Shown here one piece after another: positions 15,964-24,369 of a stretch of DNA of 64,000 bases (the stretch's first letter is position 1; every line of letters begins with the position of its first letter). This DNA is from Nocardia bovistercoris (GTDB lineage: Bacteria; Actinomycetota; Actinomycetes; Mycobacteriales; Mycobacteriaceae), in assembly GCF_015674855.1 (NCBI RefSeq), contig NZ_JADMLG010000001.1:735995-799994 (forward strand), written 5' to 3'. The notes under the pieces were generated by a model, which searched no databases, was not told the origin of the DNA, and saw only the letters and a program-made list of their open reading frames with translations. Made by a program: the position numbers and the translations under genes.

Positions 15964-17490
15964 TCAGAACAGCGACGCGGCCTCAGGCACCGGATTCCGG
16001 TCGCGGGCCACGGCCGTGAACGCCTCGACCGGATGGTGGGCGAGCATGCGGGCGAAATCCCGCGTCGTGCCTGGCCACGGATTCACCACCCGGCCGTTGA
16101 CGTGCTTGTACCAGCTGTGCACCGGACCCGACCAGACCGTTTTCGCGATGGCCCGCCGCAGCCAGCGTTGATAATTCGCCATGGCGACCGGCCCGACCTC
16201 GACCGCGGGACCGCCGAGTTGTTCGTGCCAGCGCAGGCATTCGAGGATGTAGTCGATCTGGTATTCCTTCATCGTCGGATTGCTGCCCGCGGGCGTGAAG
16301 GAATTCGGCCCGGCGATGAGGAAGGCGTTCGGGAATCCCGGCACCGCCAGGCCCATGAATGCCTCGGCCCCGTCGCGCCACTGCTCGTGCAGCAGCCGTC
16401 CGTCGCGCCCGCGTACGGTGATCGGCGCCATGAATTCGGCGGCGCGGAATCCGGTGGCGTAGACGAGGATAGCGGCGGGCCGGTGCGCGCCGTCCACGGT
16501 TTCGACGCCGTCGGCGACGATGCGCTGGATGGGGTCGGTGACCAGCCGGACATTGTGCCGCGCCAGGGTCGGGTAATACGTGCTGTCGAAGATGATTCGT
16601 TTGCCGCCGATCGGATAATCCGGCGTCACCGCCGCGCGCAGCCGCGGATCGGCCACGCGACGATGCAGGTACGCGCGTGCGAACCACTGCGCGGGAAGTG
16701 CCGACCAGCCACGGTGCATGATCGGCGCGAGTACCGCGTCCGCGCCACGATGCAGCGCCGTGCGATACGCCTGATGGGCGCCAGGCACCTGCATGGCCAG
16801 CCGCGACAGCGGTCCGAATTCGCGGGATGGCTTGGGCAGCAACCAATGCGGCGTGCGCTGATAGAGGTGCACCCGGCGGGCGATCGAGGCGATCTTCGGC
16901 AGCAGCTGCGCCGCGCTGGATCCGGTGCCGATCACCGCGACCTCGCGACCGCGCGCGTCCACGTGGTGATCCCAGCGCGCGGTGTGGAATGCCGTGCCCG
17001 CGAAGTCGTTCCGTCCGGGAATATCGGGAATGTAGGGCCGGTGCAATTGCCCGAGGGCGAAAATCGCGATGTCGGCGCGAATGATCGCGCCGTCGGCGGT
17101 GGTGAGTTCCCAGCGCCCGAGATCATCGAGGTAGGTCGCGGTGGTCAGCGCCGAATTCAGGCGCAGGTGCGGAGTGAGCCCGTACTCGTCGGCGACCCCG
17201 ATCAGGTAGTCCAGGATCCGCTCCTGTCCCGGATACCGTTGTCGCGCACTGCGGTACGGGGCGAAGGAGAAGGAGTACAGGTGCGAGGGCACATCGCAGT
17301 CGCAGCCGGGATAGGTGTTCTCGCGCCAGACGCCACCGACCCGATCGCCTTTCTCCAGGATGACGAAATCGTGGTAGCCCGCCTGTTTGAGCGCCACTCC
17401 CATGCCGATTCCGCCGAATCCCGCTCCGACTATCGCCACTTTCAGATCCAGCACCACCTCGGTGACCAAGCCTCTCTGTTCAGTCAACAT
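15964..17490 (-). CDS. Flavin-containing / Baeyer-Villiger-type monooxygenase
   Basis: The protein has 508 residues. The N-terminal FAD motif is VAIVGAGFGGIGMGVAL and the second (NADPH) motif is VAVIGTGSSAAQLLP. The Baeyer-Villiger-like fingerprint FAGTAFHTARWD lies between them, with the terminal Asp of the variant form. Such enzymes insert oxygen next to ketones or oxidise N/S atoms. The start is ambiguous: ATG 17490 has no clear ribosome site, while GTG codons some 12-15 codons downstream follow AGAGAGG. The function in the pathway is unknown. It is convergent with katA. Confidence 0.88.
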   Translation of the reverse strand: MLTEQRGLVTEVVLDLKVAIVGAGFGGIGMGVALKQAGYHDFVILEKGDRVGGVWRENTYPGCDCDVPSHLYSFSFAPYRSARQRYPGQERILDYLIGVADEYGLTPHLRLNSALTTATYLDDLGRWELTTADGAIIRADIAIFALGQLHRPYIPDIPGRNDFAGTAFHTARWDHHVDARGREVAVIGTGSSAAQLLPKIASIARRVHLYQRTPHWLLPKPSREFGPLSRLAMQVPGAHQAYRTALHRGADAVLAPIMHRGWSALPAQWFARAYLHRRVADPRLRAAVTPDYPIGGKRIIFDSTYYPTLARHNVRLVTDPIQRIVADGVETVDGAHRPAAILVYATGFRAAEFMAPITVRGRDGRLLHEQWRDGAEAFMGLAVPGFPNAFLIAGPNSFTPAGSNPTMKEYQIDYILECLRWHEQLGGPAVEVGPVAMANYQRWLRRAIAKTVWSGPVHSWYKHVNGRVVNPWPGTTRDFARMLAHHPVEAFTAVARDRNPVPEAASLF

Positions 17491-17926
17491 TCAGCAATCA
17501 CTATTCGAGTCGCGAACGCACCCGGATTGATTTCGATCCATCGCAATATGGACACGGCCGAACCACGGCTATTTCGCACCGACTAGGCGGTCTGATAGCA
17601 CGTCTCACACAGATTTCGACGACGAGCCGCGCAGGCGCGCCGTTGCCGACAGCGTTGCCGCCCCGACTCCCGCACCTCCGACAGCAGATATTCAGTTACC
17701 CATTCGGAGGCCGACCACACCCCGTTACATCCGGGATCGAGGCGCTTGCCGACCTCGCGCCCGGATGTGACTACAGTGTTCGATTCGAAAAGTCTCGCCA
17801 CATGGCCATCCAGTGCGCTATGTTAATGACTGTTCTTCAAATTTCTGGACGGTGCCGTTCGGGGAAGGCACCTCACCGCAGGTGAGACGCGCCGATCCCG
17901 CGCCATCGGGATGGGTGTGTGGCCGC
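17491..17926. other. 436-base intergenic region before the lytic transglycosylase gene
   Basis: No convincing gene. Short open frames here (72-80 codons) lack ribosome sites and recognisable sequence. The part from about 17775 to 17850 is unusually AT-rich for this genome and probably contains the promoter of the transglycosylase gene. Confidence 0.45.
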
Positions 17927-19105
17927 ATGCGTATATCTGCCCCGATCACCGTGTCGGCATTGTTGGCGGCGGGCGTCGTCATGACGGGTTCCGCCGCGAA
18001 AGCGCCACTGCCCGAACCGGAATCCGCCACCGCGAGCGTCCTCGCCGCCGCGGCGGGTCTGCCCGCGATCACCGCCGTGCCCGCAGGCGCCGCCGAGACG
18101 ACCGTCGGACTGCTGCCCGCGCTGCCCGCCGCCGCACGGACCCTGAACGCTGTCACACCGGCCGCCGACGCGACATCGACGACCGCGACCGCCGTCGCGG
18201 TGCACGAGATCTCCCTCCCGAATTCCACCGGTGCGCTGGGGATTCCGGAAATCGTGCTGGCGGCCTACCGCAATGCCGAGTTGGCCATGGCCTCCGCGCA
18301 ACCGTCCTGCGGGCTGAGCTGGAACCTGCTGGCGGGCATCGGACACATCGAATCCGACCACGCCTTCGGCGGACGCACGGATGCCTCGGGCGCCACGACC
18401 ACACCGATTCTCGGTCCCGTACTCGACGGCACCCTGCCCGGTAACGAGGTGATCCCGGCCGCGAACGGCGGCTACGTGCGCGCGCTCGGCCCCATGCAGT
18501 TCCTGCCCGACACCTGGAATCGGTACGCCGCCGACGGCAACGGCGACGGAACAACCGACCCGCACAACGTCTTCGACGCCGCGCTCGGCGCGGGAAAATA
18601 CTTGTGCTCGGGCGGCCTCGACCTCCGCGATCCGGCGCAGGAACTGCGCGCGGTGCTGCGCTACAACAACTCGATGGCCTACGCCGCCGACGTGCTCAGC
18701 TGGTCATCGGCCTATCGCGGCGGCGGCGCGCCGACCAGGGTCGCTCTCTCGCCCGAAATCGTGCCGCCACGCGCCACCTCGTCCGATCCGGGACTGCTCG
18801 CCGTGGGGTCTCGGGCCGAGGACCGCCCACTCACCCTGCAGCCGATGGTCGAGGTCAGCGCGCCGCCACGCGTGACACCACCGCTGGTCAGTATGCCCGG
18901 CCTCACCCTCGAATGCGGAGTGCTCTGCACTCCTATGCATTCCGATCCCGCCGACACCGAGCAACCCGGTCGGCCCTCGGCCCCCGAACCGTTCCCGCTC
19001 GAAGAACAGCAGCGACAACCCGAATCCGTCGCACCGCCCACGCATCAGCCGAGCATCACGCTGCCGATGGGCATCGTCATCCCATTGCCGATGCCGCAGA
19101 CCTGA
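17927..19105 (+). CDS. Secreted lytic murein transglycosylase (MltB/SLT2 type)
   Basis: The protein has 392 residues. A signal peptide covers about residues 1-25 (MRISAPITVSALLAAGVVMT), then an Ala/Thr/Pro-rich linker, then the transglycosylase domain: AGIGHIESDHAFGG with the catalytic Glu, LGPMQFLPDTW, DGNGDGTTDPHNVFDAAL (an EF-hand-like Asp/Asn loop), and YNNSMAYAADVLSW. It cleaves the glycan strands of peptidoglycan outside the membrane. The C-terminal 110 residues are Pro-rich, possibly wall-spanning. The start ATG 17927 is preferred because it begins the signal peptide; the frame is open to 17813. Confidence 0.88.
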   Translation: MRISAPITVSALLAAGVVMTGSAAKAPLPEPESATASVLAAAAGLPAITAVPAGAAETTVGLLPALPAAARTLNAVTPAADATSTTATAVAVHEISLPNSTGALGIPEIVLAAYRNAELAMASAQPSCGLSWNLLAGIGHIESDHAFGGRTDASGATTTPILGPVLDGTLPGNEVIPAANGGYVRALGPMQFLPDTWNRYAADGNGDGTTDPHNVFDAALGAGKYLCSGGLDLRDPAQELRAVLRYNNSMAYAADVLSWSSAYRGGGAPTRVALSPEIVPPRATSSDPGLLAVGSRAEDRPLTLQPMVEVSAPPRVTPPLVSMPGLTLECGVLCTPMHSDPADTEQPGRPSAPEPFPLEEQQRQPESVAPPTHQPSITLPMGIVIPLPMPQT

Positions 19106-19199
19106 GCGAGGCCCGAATTCGGATATTCCGCACCGCGAAACCCATAACGACGCGGCGATATGAGAGTCGAATACCGCTCGGGATGGAAGGATTGGCCAC

Positions 19200-20069
19200 A
19201 TGGCAGGCAAGCGCACCGTTCTCACCGCCGGATTGCGCCGTCTGGCCGCCTTGTTGTTCGAGATGCGCGAGGGCGTCGAGCTGAGCAAGGAGGAGGTCAG
19301 CGGCAAGACCGGGATCAATGTCACCACGCTGTATCGCATCGAGGCGGCACAGGCCAGGCCGCAGCGGCGCACCCTCATGACTTTGCTCGACCTGTACGAC
19401 ATCGAACCCGATCGGCGCAAATACGCGCTGGATCTGCTGTCGGACGCGCAGAAGCCCGGAATGTCGCGGCCATACGAGGCCAATCTCACCGAAGTCTATT
19501 CCGCGTATATCAATTTCGAATCCGAGGCGCTCTCGGCGCGCCACTACCAGACCTCCTATATTCCCGGCCTGCTCCAGACCCCGCAGTACGCGAGCGCGGT
19601 TATCGACACCTCGATGCCGAAGGTCGAAGCGGCGGTCACCGAGAGCAGGGTGGCGGCGCGCATGAATCGCGCCATCGTCCTCACCAAGGAGGAGCCGCTC
19701 GAATTATGGGTAGTCCTGGACGAGGCGGCCATTCGCCGCGTGGTCGGCGGCCCCGAGGTCATGTACGGACAGCTCGGGAAATTGGTGGAGCAGAGCAAAC
19801 AGAAGAACATCATCCTGCAGATCCTGCCCTTCGACGCGGGCGCGCATCCCGGTATGCCCGGCTCGTTCACACTGCTGGATTTCCCCGAACCCAACGATCC
19901 CGAACTGGTCTACGTGGAAGGGATCGCAGGCGACGAATTGATCGAGGGCCATGCCGAGATCCGCCGCTTCGGCGTGATATTCGACCAGCTGCGCGCCATG
20001 GCGCTCAGTCCGCGCGATTCCATCGCCCTGGTCCGCGACGTCGCCGAGGCGTCCCCTGGCCGCCGATGA
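19200..20069 (+). CDS. XRE-family regulator with DUF5753 domain
   Basis: The protein has 289 residues. The N-terminal Cro/CI-type HTH covers about 12-68 (LSKEEVSGKTGINVTTLYRI). The DUF5753 domain covers about 100-285 (YIPGLLQTPQYASAVI, then ILPFDAGAHPGMPGSFTLL). In streptomycetes and relatives, such regulators usually lie beside a small DUF397 gene and take part in developmental or metabolic control. No DUF397 gene is next to it here, and no other partner is obvious. The ATG at 19200 follows GAAGGATTGGCCAC. Confidence 0.88.
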   Translation: MAGKRTVLTAGLRRLAALLFEMREGVELSKEEVSGKTGINVTTLYRIEAAQARPQRRTLMTLLDLYDIEPDRRKYALDLLSDAQKPGMSRPYEANLTEVYSAYINFESEALSARHYQTSYIPGLLQTPQYASAVIDTSMPKVEAAVTESRVAARMNRAIVLTKEEPLELWVVLDEAAIRRVVGGPEVMYGQLGKLVEQSKQKNIILQILPFDAGAHPGMPGSFTLLDFPEPNDPELVYVEGIAGDELIEGHAEIRRFGVIFDQLRAMALSPRDSIALVRDVAEASPGRR

Positions 20070-20073
20070 CCGG

Positions 20074-20874
20074 TCAGCGGCGGCTCGCGCGCCGGTAGCC
20101 GACGGCCGCGGGAATCGCGAAGACCAGCAGCGCGCCCAGCGACCAGATCGCGGTGGCGCCGAGCGGTTCCCGCACCGGCCCGCCCGCCGCGAGTCCGCGC
20201 ATCGCGTCGATGGCGTGGCTCATCGGCTGATGTTCGACGATGGGCCGCGCCCAGCCGGGATAGGCGTGCGTGGGCGCGAATCCGGTGCTGAAGAACATCA
20301 GCAATGACGAGGCCAGCGAAATCGCCTCGACCAGTGCCGCTTTCGCGCCGAGCGTGGCGACGGCGGTGACCAGGGTGGCGAATCCGAGTCCGTACATCAG
20401 CGGAACGCCCCACAGCGCCGCGGCCGCCGACACACCCCGCTCGAAACGGAACCCCAGGACCGTGCCGACGCCGAGCAGAACCGTGGTGCACAACAGAATT
20501 CGGATTCCCTCGGCAACCACGCGGGCCGCAAGTCCCGACGCCCTGTGCACCGGCAACACCCAGAACCGGGCGAGCAGCCCGGCGTCGCGTTCCCGCCCGA
20601 GGGTCACCGCGCCCGCCAGCGAACCCGACATCACCCCGACCAGCACCACCATCGGCACCGAACCGTAGAGCGCGTTCGACCCGGCCGCCGCCGAGATCTG
20701 TTTGCCGAGCACGGTATTCAACACGACCAGCAGCAACGCCGGGAACAGCAGCGACTGCACGACGGTGAACGGGTCGCGCCACCAGCGCACCAGCAACCGC
20801 CGGGTCTGCACCGCCGTCTGGGTCGTCGCGTGCCGCCAGGTCTCGGTCGGCCCGACCACCCGCGGCGCGATCAC
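20074..20874 (-). CDS. ABC-2 type transporter permease (DrrB/DrrC-like), second subunit
   Basis: The protein has 266 residues with about six membrane segments and the ABC-2 signature region VPMVVLVGVMSGSLAGAVTLGRERDAG, here split for reading. The Ser-His-Ala pattern QPMSHAIDAMRGLA near the C-terminus is typical of DrrB-like drug/lipid exporters. GTG 20874 is taken as start since it overlaps the upstream stop (GTGA) and follows GGAGGT; ATG 20901 is the alternative. It is translated together with the other permease. No ATP-binding subunit gene is adjacent. Confidence 0.82.
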   Translation of the reverse strand: MIAPRVVGPTETWRHATTQTAVQTRRLLVRWWRDPFTVVQSLLFPALLLVVLNTVLGKQISAAAGSNALYGSVPMVVLVGVMSGSLAGAVTLGRERDAGLLARFWVLPVHRASGLAARVVAEGIRILLCTTVLLGVGTVLGFRFERGVSAAAALWGVPLMYGLGFATLVTAVATLGAKAALVEAISLASSLLMFFSTGFAPTHAYPGWARPIVEHQPMSHAIDAMRGLAAGGPVREPLGATAIWSLGALLVFAIPAAVGYRRASRR

Positions 20875-21668
20875 CACGACCTCCGCCGCGCGAGCCCCCA
20901 TGCCGCCGCCCCGAACACCGCGAGCAACCCCGCCGCCCACGCGGTCGCCGGACCGAGGACAGCGAATCCCACCTCGCCCGCGTTCCCGGACGGATCGCCC
21001 GCGAACGCGCGCAACGCGAACACCCATTGCGACACCGGCTGGTCGCGCGCGAAACCCCTGATCCAGGACGGGAACTGCGCGGCGGGCGCGAACCCGGTCG
21101 AGACCATGCCGAGGATCAGCTGCGGCAGCACCAGCGACTGGGTGCTCGCCTCCGGACTGCGCGTGTACGTACCGAGCGCATCCGCGCCGACACACAGGGT
21201 CACCGCGATCAACCCGGCGAAGGCCACGAAACCCACTGTGTCGGCGAGACTTCCGTAGAAGCGCACACCGATCACGAATCCGCACAGCAGCGCCGCCGCC
21301 AGCGCGACCGCGGCACGATACATCGCCGCGGTGATCCGCGCGACCAGCGGCAGCGCGGTCGGCATCGGCATGGCGCCGAATCGCCGATTGAGCCCGTCGC
21401 GGGCGTCCACCGCCGCGCGGAAGGCGGCCGAGGTCGCGCAGAACGAGATCGACTGCATGACGATCATCGGCATCAGGAACTGGGCGTAACTGCTCAGCCC
21501 GTGGCCGTACACGTTCATCACCATGTTCAGCGGCACATAGAAGCCCAGGGTGAACACGGTGGGCGCGAGCAACGCGGTGAACACCTCGCCGTTGCGCAGC
21601 GATGGCCTGATCGCACGCGCGGCCAGGACCCACCACTGGCGCGCGGCGGGGACGAGCACGTCGAGCAT
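20871..21668 (-). CDS. ABC-2 type transporter permease (DrrB/DrrC-like), first subunit
   Basis: This 265-residue polytopic membrane protein has about six segments, with the conserved arrangement ARDGLNRRFGAMPMPTALP and QPVSQWVFALRAFAGDP. Start ATG 21668 has GGAGGTG 5 bases upstream. It resembles the downstream permease in organisation, suggesting a heterodimer. Export of a drug, lipid or glycolipid is typical of the family. The substrate is unknown. The usual partner ATPase is missing from both flanks: the next genes are a divergent amino-acid permease and a convergent XRE regulator. Confidence 0.82.
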   Translation of the reverse strand: MLDVLVPAARQWWVLAARAIRPSLRNGEVFTALLAPTVFTLGFYVPLNMVMNVYGHGLSSYAQFLMPMIVMQSISFCATSAAFRAAVDARDGLNRRFGAMPMPTALPLVARITAAMYRAAVALAAALLCGFVIGVRFYGSLADTVGFVAFAGLIAVTLCVGADALGTYTRSPEASTQSLVLPQLILGMVSTGFAPAAQFPSWIRGFARDQPVSQWVFALRAFAGDPSGNAGEVGFAVLGPATAWAAGLLAVFGAAAWGLARRRSW

Positions 21669-21888
21669 CGGCACCTCCATCCCGCGCGGCCGTGCCCGAC
21701 AGCCGCCCCGCGGTACAGCGCGAGGGGTGCGGTGCGACGGGGCACGGCCGCTATGGGTATAAACGCGACAGCGGCCGGACCGGTTCACCCCGAATCGGAT
21801 TCGGCGCCACCGCACGGAAGCACGGCGACTACTCGGCACCCGAACGGGGTATCCCCCTATTCCGTTCCGAACCCAGGAGAGACACGTC

Positions 21889-23286
21889 ATGGCAGATGTG
21901 ACCGCCGAATCAGGGCAGACACCAGAACCGACGCTCAAACGTGTGATGGGTCCTGGCCTGTTGCTGCTGTTCATCATCGGCGACATCCTCGGCACCGGCA
22001 TCTACGCGCTCACCGGCAAGGTCGCCAACGAGGTCGGCGGGGCGGTGTGGGTGCCGTTCCTCGTCGCGTTCGCGGTCGCGCTGGTCACCGGGTTCAGCTA
22101 CCTGGAACTGGTCACCAAGTATCCGCACGCCGCGGGCGCCGCGCTCTACACGCACAAGGCGTTCGGTGTGCACTTCCTCACCTTCATGGTCGCTTTCACG
22201 GTGATGTGTTCCGGTATCACCTCGGCCGCCACCGCCGCACGCGCCTTCGCCGCCAACTTCGCCGAAGCCTTCGAATTCGACCTGAGCACCGGCATCGGCG
22301 TCACCCTGGTCGCGCTGGCGTTCATGCTCGTGGTCGCCGCGATCAACCTGCGCGGGGTCAGCGAGGGCGTGAAACTCAATGTGGTGCTCACCTGCGTCGA
22401 GCTCAGCGGACTGTTGATCGTCATCGTGATCGGACTGTGGGCGCTCGGCTTCGGCAACGGCGACTTCGGCCGGGTGGTCGAATTCGACACCGGTGACCGC
22501 AGCGCGCTCGGCGGCGTCATCGTCGCGACCACCCTCGCCTTCTACGCCATGGTCGGATTCGAGGATTCGGTGAACATGGCCGAGGAATGCAAGGAGCCGA
22601 GCCGGATCTTCCCGAAAGTCCTGCTCGCCGGACTGATGGTGACCGGACTCATCTACGTGCTCGTCTCGATCACCGCCATCGCGCTGGTGCCCCCGGGCGA
22701 ACTCGGCTCGGGCGACACGCCGCTGCTGAAGGTCGTCGAAGTCGGCGCGCCAGGATTCCCCACGCATATCTTCGCGTTCATCACCATGTTCGCGGTCGCC
22801 AACTCCGCGCTCATCAACATGCTCATGGCCAGCAGGCTGCTCTACGGCATGGCGCGCCAAGGCGTGATCCCGCGCCCGCTCGGCAAGGTGCACGCGGGCC
22901 GCCGCACGCCGTACGTGGCCATCGCCTTCACCACCGTGCTCGCCCTCGGCCTGATCCTGTTCGTCGGCGAAGTGCCCGAACTCGGCGGCACCACCGCGCT
23001 GCTGCTGCTCGCGGTGTTCACCGTGGTGAATATCGCGGTGCTGGTGCTGCGACGCGACCCGGTCGAGCACGACCACTTCCGCACCCCCACCGCTCTGCCC
23101 GTCGTCGGCGCGCTGACCTGCGGATTCCTGGTGACGCCGTGGACCGATCGCAATACCCAGCAGTACGTCATCGCGGGCATCCTGCTCGCCATCGGAATGG
23201 TTCTCTGGCTCGTCAACCACGTGCTGATCCGGGTGCTGCACCGGGAACCGCCGAAGACCGAGGAGGTCACGGCATCGGAAGGTTGA
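21889..23286 (+). CDS. APC-superfamily amino-acid permease
   Basis: This 465-residue protein has about twelve membrane helices. The first helix carries the substrate-binding GTGIY signature (IIGDILGTGIYALTG), with FEDSVNMAEECKEPSR in the sixth-helix/loop region, typical of APC amino-acid/cationic transporters. It imports or exchanges an amino acid across the cytoplasmic membrane; specificity cannot be told. The start ATG at 21889 follows AGGAGAGACACGTC. It is transcribed divergently from the ABC-2 permeases. Confidence 0.9.
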   Translation: MADVTAESGQTPEPTLKRVMGPGLLLLFIIGDILGTGIYALTGKVANEVGGAVWVPFLVAFAVALVTGFSYLELVTKYPHAAGAALYTHKAFGVHFLTFMVAFTVMCSGITSAATAARAFAANFAEAFEFDLSTGIGVTLVALAFMLVVAAINLRGVSEGVKLNVVLTCVELSGLLIVIVIGLWALGFGNGDFGRVVEFDTGDRSALGGVIVATTLAFYAMVGFEDSVNMAEECKEPSRIFPKVLLAGLMVTGLIYVLVSITAIALVPPGELGSGDTPLLKVVEVGAPGFPTHIFAFITMFAVANSALINMLMASRLLYGMARQGVIPRPLGKVHAGRRTPYVAIAFTTVLALGLILFVGEVPELGGTTALLLLAVFTVVNIAVLVLRRDPVEHDHFRTPTALPVVGALTCGFLVTPWTDRNTQQYVIAGILLAIGMVLWLVNHVLIRVLHREPPKTEEVTASEG

Positions 23287-23303
23287 GCGACGGACATCGG
23301 GGT

Positions 23304-23321
23304 ACTTCACGGGCGTGAAGT
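23304..23321. promoter_or_regulatory. Inverted repeat ACTTCAC-4-GTGAAGT between permease and metallopeptidase genes
   Basis: Seven-base arms (23304-23310 and 23315-23321) form a perfect inverted repeat 18 bases after the permease stop and about 50 bases before the metallopeptidase start. No T-run follows. It may be an operator or a weak terminator. Confidence 0.35.
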
Positions 23322-23371
23322 CCGGTATGCGGGTATGAAGCCGCTCGACGGGATCGGTAAGGTGTGCCCCG

Positions 23372-23869
23372 ATGACCAGCATGGAAGCCCACTTCGGTGA
23401 CGCTGCCCGCACGGTGCCGCTCCCCAAACCGTGGAACCTCAACGCCTATCTCGCCGATGTCGCCGCGCACCGCGGTCGTTCGATCGCGCTGCGCCCGGTG
23501 TCCGCCGAACTGCTCGCCGAGAAAGGTTGTCGCGGCAAGGGACTGTGGGTCGCACGCGCGTACGACGACATCATCGTCTACGACGCCGACGCCACCGACC
23601 GCAATGCCGAGCACATCATCCTGCACGAGATCGGGCACATGTTGCTCGGCCACGACCACTTCGACGAGGAACCCGAGCAGACGGCGCTCGCCCCGTCACT
23701 GGCGGCGCTGCTGCCCTCGCTCGGCTCCCGACAAGTGTTCGGGCGCACGGAATTCGGCGCCGACCGCGAACAGGAGGCCGAGGTCTTCGCCGACATGACC
23801 ATGGTCTACGCCACCCTGCCCGGTAAGCGCGGGCGCGGATTCCGGCTGTTCGGCCGGGGAAGCCGCTGA
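23372..23869 (+). CDS. ImmA/IrrE-type metallopeptidase-like protein
   Basis: The protein has 165 residues. A zinc-protease motif HEIGHMLLGHDHFDEE stands at residues 85-100 (HExxH at 85-89), with a downstream acidic helix (DREQEAEVFADMTMVY) giving the third ligand, as in ImmA/IrrE peptidases. These cleave HTH repressors and are normally encoded beside their target. Here no HTH gene is adjacent; the nearest XRE-type regulator is at 19200. In several actinomycetes similar small proteins pair with XRE and membrane-protein genes. The function here is inferred only. ATG 23372 has GGTAAGGTG upstream. Confidence 0.78.
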   Translation: MTSMEAHFGDAARTVPLPKPWNLNAYLADVAAHRGRSIALRPVSAELLAEKGCRGKGLWVARAYDDIIVYDADATDRNAEHIILHEIGHMLLGHDHFDEEPEQTALAPSLAALLPSLGSRQVFGRTEFGADREQEAEVFADMTMVYATLPGKRGRGFRLFGRGSR

Positions 23870-23879
23870 TCTTCGCCGG

Positions 23880-24359
23880 TCAGCAGGTGCCCGCGCGCAG
23901 GCCGTCCACCAGACCCTGGTAACTGTCGGCGACCTCGCTCACCCGCATCCACGCCTCGGCGCTCGACACATCCGGCGGATCCGGAATCGGGCTGTGGGTC
24001 TGCGCGACGAGTTCGGCCAGCCGGTCGACGACGCGGCCAACGGTCTCGTCCTCGGCGCCGACCGACTCGTAGGGAATCGGCGTCACCAGGGTGATCCACC
24101 GGTCGACCGCCCGAACCAGCTGCGTCCGCCGCCGATCCAGCTTCGAAACATCGAATCGCGGTGCGCGCTCCCGGATCTCGTGCAGCCGCGCCAGCTCGCC
24201 CGCCGCGTCCAGCATCGGATGGTTGTCGTGCGGCAGTCCCCGGCAGGCCGCGATGATCAGCTCCTTCGCCGGCAGCATCCATTCCTCGCGCACCGCCGCC
24301 CGATCGCGCACATCGGTCTTGCCACGCACATTCGTCATAGCCTCGCGCCGCCTGTCCAT
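23880..24359 (-). CDS. DUF4254 family protein
   Basis: This 159-residue soluble helical protein has the DUF4254 features HPMLDAAGELARLHEIR and KLDRRRTQLVRAVDRWI. The biochemical role is unknown. ATG 24359 has GGGAGG just upstream; ATG 24338 is the alternative. It starts 10 bases after the SDR gene ends, so both belong to one operon. Confidence 0.7.
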   Translation of the reverse strand: MDRRREAMTNVRGKTDVRDRAAVREEWMLPAKELIIAACRGLPHDNHPMLDAAGELARLHEIRERAPRFDVSKLDRRRTQLVRAVDRWITLVTPIPYESVGAEDETVGRVVDRLAELVAQTHSPIPDPPDVSSAEAWMRVSEVADSYQGLVDGLRAGTC

Positions 24360-24369
24360 CGGCCTCCCA

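Noticed and set aside
17583-17885. Two short open frames (minus 72 codons, plus 80 codons) before the transglycosylase gene
   Set aside because: No ribosome sites, no recognisable domains; the Cys/Arg-rich composition is typical of random high-GC frames.
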